DNA of 44,535 nt from Thermoanaerobaculum sp964488355 (GTDB taxonomy: Bacteria; Acidobacteriota; Thermoanaerobaculia; Thermoanaerobaculales; Thermoanaerobaculaceae): positions 1-44,535 of the forward strand of contig CAZAUJ010000020.1 of the NCBI GenBank assembly GCA_964488355.1, in the 5' to 3' direction. Each line of letters starts with the position of its first letter. The stretch's first letter is position 1. Under the pieces are notes generated by a model that worked only from the letters and a program-made list of their open reading frames with translations, had not been told where the DNA came from and made no database searches. Below are positions 40,882 through 44,535 of the stretch, in pieces. The position numbers and the translations under genes were made by a program.

Positions 40882-41913
40882 ATGCGCACCCTGGGGGAGC
40901 TGGCCCGCCTGGTGGGCGGCGAGGTGATTGGCAATGAGAACCTCCCCATAACCGGGGTGCGAACGCTGGAGGAAGCAGGGCCGGAGCATCTTTCCTTCTA
41001 CCACAACCGCAAGTACCTGGCGGCGGCGCAGCGCTCCCGCGCCGGCGCCCTGTTGGTGGCCGACGCCGGTCCCTTCCCCGGGCGTACCCTCGTGCTGCAT
41101 CGTCACCCGTACTTGGCACTGGCGCACATTCTCCAAGAGCTTTACCCCCCCGCGCACCCGCCTGCGGGCGTGCACCCGCGAGCCGTGGTGGCGCCCAGCG
41201 CGCAGTTAGGGAAAGGTGTGAGCGTGGGGCCCTGCGCGGTCATTGGTGAAGGTGCGGTGTTGGGCGACCGGGTGGTGGTGGGGCCCTGCTGCGTGGTGGG
41301 GGATGGGTGTCGCGTGGGCGAGGACACCGTCCTTCACCCGGGCGTGGTCATCGAGCCTGGATGCCAGGTGGGAGCCCGGTGCATCTTACACGCGGGCGTG
41401 GTGGTGGGGTCTGACGGCTTCGGCTTTGCCACCGTGGAGGGGCGGCACGTGAAGGTACCTCAAGTGGGCCGGGTGGTGATTGAGGACGAGGTGGAGCTGG
41501 GGGCCAACGTGTGCGTGGACCGAGCCACCCTGGGCGAGACACGCATTGGTCGGGGGACCAAGGTGGACAACCTGGTGCAAATCGGCCACAACGTGGTGAT
41601 TGACGAGGGGTGTCTGCTGGTGGCGCAATCGGGCGTGGCCGGTTCCAGCAAGCTGGGCCGGGGTGTGATTCTGGCGGGGCAAGCGGGGGTGACCGGGCAC
41701 GTGACGGTGGGGGAGGGTGCGGTGGTCACGGCCAAAGCGGGGGCCATGGAAGACATTCCTGCGGGTGCCATGGTTTCGGGCATGCCCGCCAGGAGCCACC
41801 GTCAGTGGCTGGCGGCGCAAGCTCGTCTGTACCGACTGGACAGGCTCGTGCAGCGCGTGGCAGAGCTGGAGGCGCGCCTGGCGAGGTTGGAGGGCTCGCA
41901 TGCTGGACGTTAG
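40882..41913 (+). CDS. lpxD: UDP-3-O-acylglucosamine N-acyltransferase
   Basis: Third enzyme of lipid A synthesis; transfers a hydroxyacyl chain from ACP to UDP-3-O-acyl-glucosamine. 343 residues: uridine-binding N-terminal domain (LGELARLVGGEVIGNENLPITGV ... HLSFYHNRKY), then a left-handed beta helix of hexapeptide repeats, GSDGFGFA, and the catalytic-His stretch QIGHNVVIDEGCLLVAQSGVAGSSKLG, followed by a C-terminal helix. ATG at 40882 is 15 bases after skp. Its end overlaps fabZ by 14 bases. Confidence 0.96.
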   Translation: MRTLGELARLVGGEVIGNENLPITGVRTLEEAGPEHLSFYHNRKYLAAAQRSRAGALLVADAGPFPGRTLVLHRHPYLALAHILQELYPPAHPPAGVHPRAVVAPSAQLGKGVSVGPCAVIGEGAVLGDRVVVGPCCVVGDGCRVGEDTVLHPGVVIEPGCQVGARCILHAGVVVGSDGFGFATVEGRHVKVPQVGRVVIEDEVELGANVCVDRATLGETRIGRGTKVDNLVQIGHNVVIDEGCLLVAQSGVAGSSKLGRGVILAGQAGVTGHVTVGEGAVVTAKAGAMEDIPAGAMVSGMPARSHRQWLAAQARLYRLDRLVQRVAELEARLARLEGSHAGR

Positions 41914-42331
41914 GCACATCATGGAGATCTTGCCGCACCGTTATCCCTTCCTGCTGGTGGACCGCGTGCTGGAAATTGGGGAGGGACACATCGTGGCGCT
42001 GAAGAACGTAACCATCAACGAGCCCTACTTCCAGGGGCACTTCCCCGGGGCACCGGTGGTGCCAGGGGTGCTGCTGGTGGAGGCCATGGCGCAAGCGGGA
42101 GGCGTGCTTATGTTGCGGGATGTTCCCGACCGCCAGCACAAGCTCATTTATTTCACCGGCATCGATCGCTGTCGCTTTCGCCGGCCGGTGGTGCCTGGTG
42201 ACCAAGTGATCTTCGAGGTGCGCCTGCTGAAAAAGCGCCCGCGCTTTGCCGTGCTAGAGGGCGTGGCCAAGGTGGATGGCGAGGTGGTGGCCGAGGCCCA
42301 GCTTTCCTCGGCCATGGTGGATAGGACCTAG
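41900..42331 (+). CDS. fabZ: 3-hydroxyacyl-ACP dehydratase
   Basis: 143-residue hotdog dehydratase of fatty acid synthesis. LPHRYPFLLVDRVLE (11-25), the active-site GHFPGAPVVPGVLLVEAMAQ with His47 and Glu61, and RFRRPVVPGDQVIFEV are all canonical. It competes with LpxA/LpxD for hydroxyacyl-ACP, which fits its position between their genes. The ATG at 41900 lies inside the end of lpxD. It is the intact paralogue of the His-less protein at 5126-5488. Confidence 0.97.
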   Translation: MLDVRHIMEILPHRYPFLLVDRVLEIGEGHIVALKNVTINEPYFQGHFPGAPVVPGVLLVEAMAQAGGVLMLRDVPDRQHKLIYFTGIDRCRFRRPVVPGDQVIFEVRLLKKRPRFAVLEGVAKVDGEVVAEAQLSSAMVDRT

Positions 42332-42333
42332 CT

Positions 42334-43122
42334 ATGCCCTCCATTCACCCTACGGCCATCGTGGACCCGCGGGCGGTGCTGGCGAAGGACGTGGTTATCG
42401 GCCCCTACGTGGTTATCGAGGGCCACGTACAGCTGGGCTCCGGTTGCGTGGTGGGACCTTTCTGCCGGCTGGAGGGTCCAGCGGTCATTGCCGAGGGCAA
42501 CCGCTTTATCTCCCACTGCTCCATCGGCGCCGCGCCACAGGACCTCTCCTACGCGGGCGAGCCCACCCGCTTGGAGATTGGTCCGGGCAACGTGTTTCGC
42601 GAGTTCGTGACCGTCCATAGAGGCACGGCGAAAGGCGGCGGGGTCACGCGCATAGGCGGCTACGGTTTGTTCATGGCCTACGCGCATGTGGCTCACGATT
42701 GCCGGGTGGGTGACCACGTCATCTTTGCCAACGGGGGCACGCTGGCCGGCCACGTGGAGGTGGGGGACCACGTCACCATCGGCGCTTTTTCCGCTGTGCA
42801 TCAGTTTTGCCGGGTTGGCTCCTACGCCTTTCTGGGGGGGTTCACCGTTGCTACCAAGGACTGCCTGCCCTTTATGAGAACCGTGGGGGCGCGCCCCGCC
42901 CGCTGCTTCGGCCCCAACACGGTGGGTTTGCAGCGCAAGGGCTTCGATGTCCAGCGGCGGGAAGCGCTGAAGAAGGCTTGGCGCATCCTCCACAACCCCA
43001 AACTCACCACGCGCGAGGCGGTGGCGCGCCTCGAGGAGGAGCTGGGAGGCCAACCGGACGTGGTTTTCTTGCTCACCTTCATGAACAGCTCCCAGCGGGG
43101 TGTGATCCTGGCCCGTGGGTGA
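42334..43122 (+). CDS. lpxA: Acyl-ACP-UDP-N-acetylglucosamine O-acyltransferase
   Basis: First enzyme of lipid A synthesis; 262 residues. Left-handed beta helix from the N-terminus (IHPTAIVDPRAVLAKDVVIGPYVVI), GAAPQDLSYAGEPTRLEIG, REFVTVHRGT, catalytic His121 in MAYAHVAHDCRVG, and the C-terminal helical domain (GLQRKGFDVQRREALKKAWRIL). ATG is 2 bases after the fabZ stop. Length is normal for the family. Confidence 0.97.
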   Translation: MPSIHPTAIVDPRAVLAKDVVIGPYVVIEGHVQLGSGCVVGPFCRLEGPAVIAEGNRFISHCSIGAAPQDLSYAGEPTRLEIGPGNVFREFVTVHRGTAKGGGVTRIGGYGLFMAYAHVAHDCRVGDHVIFANGGTLAGHVEVGDHVTIGAFSAVHQFCRVGSYAFLGGFTVATKDCLPFMRTVGARPARCFGPNTVGLQRKGFDVQRREALKKAWRILHNPKLTTREAVARLEEELGGQPDVVFLLTFMNSSQRGVILARG

Positions 43123-43453
43123 GGGACAGGAGCGACACAGAAAAGCTGCCGCGCTGGCCAGCTGCCTTGCGCCCCTGTCATCCTCGCGCTGCCTAGTGCG
43201 GGTGCACCTGGTCCCCAAAGCCAGGAAGGTGGGAATCCTTGGCGTGCATGGGCAAGCTCTCAAGGTGGCAGTGGGAGCGCCGCCGGAAAAGGGCCAAGCC
43301 AACCGCGAGCTTTTGCAGCTGCTGGCGGGACTGTTGGGGGTAGCCCGCAGCCAGCTGCGCCTGGCTTGGGGTGAGGCCAGCCGCCAAAAGGGGGTGGAGG
43401 TGCCGCTGCCCTTGGAGGCGGTGGTGGCCGCCTTGACCCAGGCGGTAGACTAG
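43115..43453 (+). CDS. DUF167 (YggU/UPF0235) protein
   Basis: 112 residues; the core VRVHLVPKARKVGILGVHGQALKVAVGAPPEKGQANRELLQLLAGLLGV ... GEASRQKGVEV matches the UPF0235 layout (K-x2-AP-EGKAN and SRxK). The biochemical role of the family is unknown. The frame opens with GTG at 43115, overlapping the lpxA end by 8 bases; the conserved part starts about 28 residues later, so a shorter start is possible. It lies between lpxA and a membrane signalling gene. Confidence 0.8.
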   Translation: MGEGQERHRKAAALASCLAPLSSSRCLVRVHLVPKARKVGILGVHGQALKVAVGAPPEKGQANRELLQLLAGLLGVARSQLRLAWGEASRQKGVEVPLPLEAVVAALTQAVD

Positions 43454-43458
43454 GAGTA

Positions 43459-44535
43459 ATGACCGCGAGGGAGCGTTGGCACCGCTGGCTTCGGCAGGCG
43501 TTGGCCTTTTTGAGCCTAACCGTCACTTGGGCCCTGCTCAACCGCCTGGCGGCCGCCTTTGAGTTCCTTCCCGGGGTGTCCTTCTTTTTCCCGGCCGCGG
43601 CGGCAACCGCCATTGGCGCCGCCTGGTTCGGCCCCTGGGCGGCCTTTTCCGTGTGGTTGGGGAACTTTTTCTCCCCTTGGGGTGCGGCGGTGGGGGTCGT
43701 GCGCACAGGTCTTTTTGGCCTGCCCGAGGTGGTCTACTGCCTACTTTGTGCGGCCGCTTTGCGCCGGGCAGAAGGGCGACCGAGAGGGCGGCTCAGGTAC
43801 GTCCTGGTACGGGGGTTGCTTTTGGGCACATGGGCCAGTGCCGCCCTGGGCGCCGTGCTGTTGTGGTTTTTCCCCGCGCCGGCCAAGGAAGCCATGGCCT
43901 ATCGCCCGCTGTTGGGTTTTTTTTCCTGGTGGTTTTCTGATTTCGCTGCCGCCTGCACCTTGGGCTTGGCTGGAGTGGTGCTGGTGCGGCCGCAGGCGCT
44001 GTTGTCGAAAAGCGAGGAGGTGGTTTTCCGCCGCTGGCTGCGGCAGCCTTCGTCGCTGCTGACGGTGACTTCTTTGGTGCTGACGGCGGGGTCGGTGGTG
44101 GGGGTGGTGAGTGCGGGATGGGAGGGTAAGCCTCACTGGTTCGCGCTCCTGTTCCTTCCGGCTTTGGCCAACGCGGCCTTTCGCGGCGGGGCCGGTGCGG
44201 CACTGGCTACCAACGGCCTGGTGGCGGCCGGCTACCTCACTCTGGTCGTGGCTTTCAATGCCACCCAGGTGCAGGCTGTCAATGCCGAACTGATAAGCGT
44301 TTACGGTAACCTGCTGCTGTTCACCGCCCTTTCTGGGCTCTTGGGCTCGCAAGCGGCCGCCAACCGCAAGCTCGTGGACACCGTCCAGCGGCAGTCGGCG
44401 TCGCTGGAGGCGGCGGTGGATCAGATTGCTGCTCTCTTGGCGCAAACCTTGGAAAGCAAGGAGCGGTACACCCGGGGGCATGCCCAGCGCGTTGCGGATT
44501 TGGCCCTGAAGGTGGGGGAGAGTCTGGGCCTTTCG
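43459..44535 (+). CDS. MASE1-like membrane protein with HD-GYP domain, 3' end cut
   Basis: ATG at 43459, five bases after the DUF167 stop with AGGAG between; 359 codons run to the window edge without a stop. Residues 1-310 hold about eight hydrophobic segments of MASE1 type (FFFPAAAATAIGAAWFGPWAAFSVWLGNFF, LPEVVYCLLCAAAL). A short coiled coil (NRKLVDTVQRQSASLEAAVDQ) leads into ALLAQTLESKERYTRGHAQRVADLALKVGESLGLS, the start of an HD or HD-GYP domain (the His of the HD pair's first motif is in RGHAQRV). It is likely a membrane sensor with c-di-GMP phosphodiesterase output, if the rest of the domain is intact beyond the edge. Confidence 0.82.
   Translation, partial: MTARERWHRWLRQALAFLSLTVTWALLNRLAAAFEFLPGVSFFFPAAAATAIGAAWFGPWAAFSVWLGNFFSPWGAAVGVVRTGLFGLPEVVYCLLCAAALRRAEGRPRGRLRYVLVRGLLLGTWASAALGAVLLWFFPAPAKEAMAYRPLLGFFSWWFSDFAAACTLGLAGVVLVRPQALLSKSEEVVFRRWLRQPSSLLTVTSLVLTAGSVVGVVSAGWEGKPHWFALLFLPALANAAFRGGAGAALATNGLVAAGYLTLVVAFNATQVQAVNAELISVYGNLLLFTALSGLLGSQAAANRKLVDTVQRQSASLEAAVDQIAALLAQTLESKERYTRGHAQRVADLALKVGESLGLS

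Noticed and set aside
1..44535. CRISPR arrays, insertion sequences, integrases or attachment sites
   Set aside because: No spaced direct repeats other than the MraZ boxes, no transposase or integrase motifs, and the tRNA-Leu 3' end is not followed by a duplicated fragment in the window.

Overview
The window is a dense, GC-rich (by eye about two-thirds G+C) bacterial chromosome segment with almost no non-coding DNA; no gap between genes exceeds about 160 bases. It encodes lipid A enzymes (LpxD, LpxA), the periplasmic chaperone Skp, SurA/PrsA-like foldases and a MurE with the DNPR signature of meso-diaminopimelate ligases, so the host is a Gram-negative-type (diderm) bacterium. The mixture of a complete division/wall cluster, a cytochrome-c nitric oxide reductase and a sugar-phosphate fusion enzyme would fit a deep lineage such as Acidobacteriota, but that placement is inference. 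No mobile element, CRISPR array, rRNA or sign of recent transfer was seen.

Layout. 1-5,741 (minus): a cut-off unknown gene, aspS, rnr, and a small operon of acyl carrier protein, a dehydratase-like hotdog protein and a STAS protein; a plus-strand tRNA-Leu(CAG) sits between rnr and the STAS gene. 5,828-6,262 (plus): a small cysteine-rich protein. 6,284-21,680 (minus): a complete dcw cluster, in transcription order mraZ-rsmH-ftsL-ftsI-murE-murF-mraY-murD-ftsW-murG-murC-ftsQ-ftsA-ftsZ, with a TTGACA promoter and a five-unit decamer operator for MraZ at its head; every junction from rsmH to ftsZ is a stop/start overlap. 21,753-23,494 (minus): two parvulin-type foldases. 23,555-31,364: an unknown secreted protein, an Asd/USG-1-like paralogue, pssA, psd, two small proteins, a ketosynthase/chain-length-factor-like pair, and a GYF-AIM24 protein. 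31,458-36,679 (plus): M24 peptidase, norC-norB with a clear terminator, rtcA, xth. 36,669-40,214 (minus): a single 1181-residue transketolase-glucose-6-phosphate isomerase fusion. 40,348-44,535 (plus): skp-lpxD-fabZ-lpxA, a DUF167 protein and the start of a MASE1-like/HD-GYP signalling protein running off the window.

How the genes work together. The dcw operon covers the cytoplasmic and lipid-linked steps of peptidoglycan precursor synthesis and the core of the divisome, except murB and ddl, which must lie elsewhere. The right end supplies outer-membrane lipid A and chaperone functions. pssA-psd make phosphatidylethanolamine. The ACP/dehydratase-like pair and the KS/CLF-like pair flank the dcw region about 23 kb apart and may be parts of one non-standard type II acyl-chain (polyketide or polyene-like) pathway. 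The most unusual items are the transketolase-PGI fusion, the Gln-for-Cys KS partner, the His-less dehydratase homologue, the di-haem NorC, a Ser-Ser processing site in Psd, and a tRNA promoter buried in the start of rnr.
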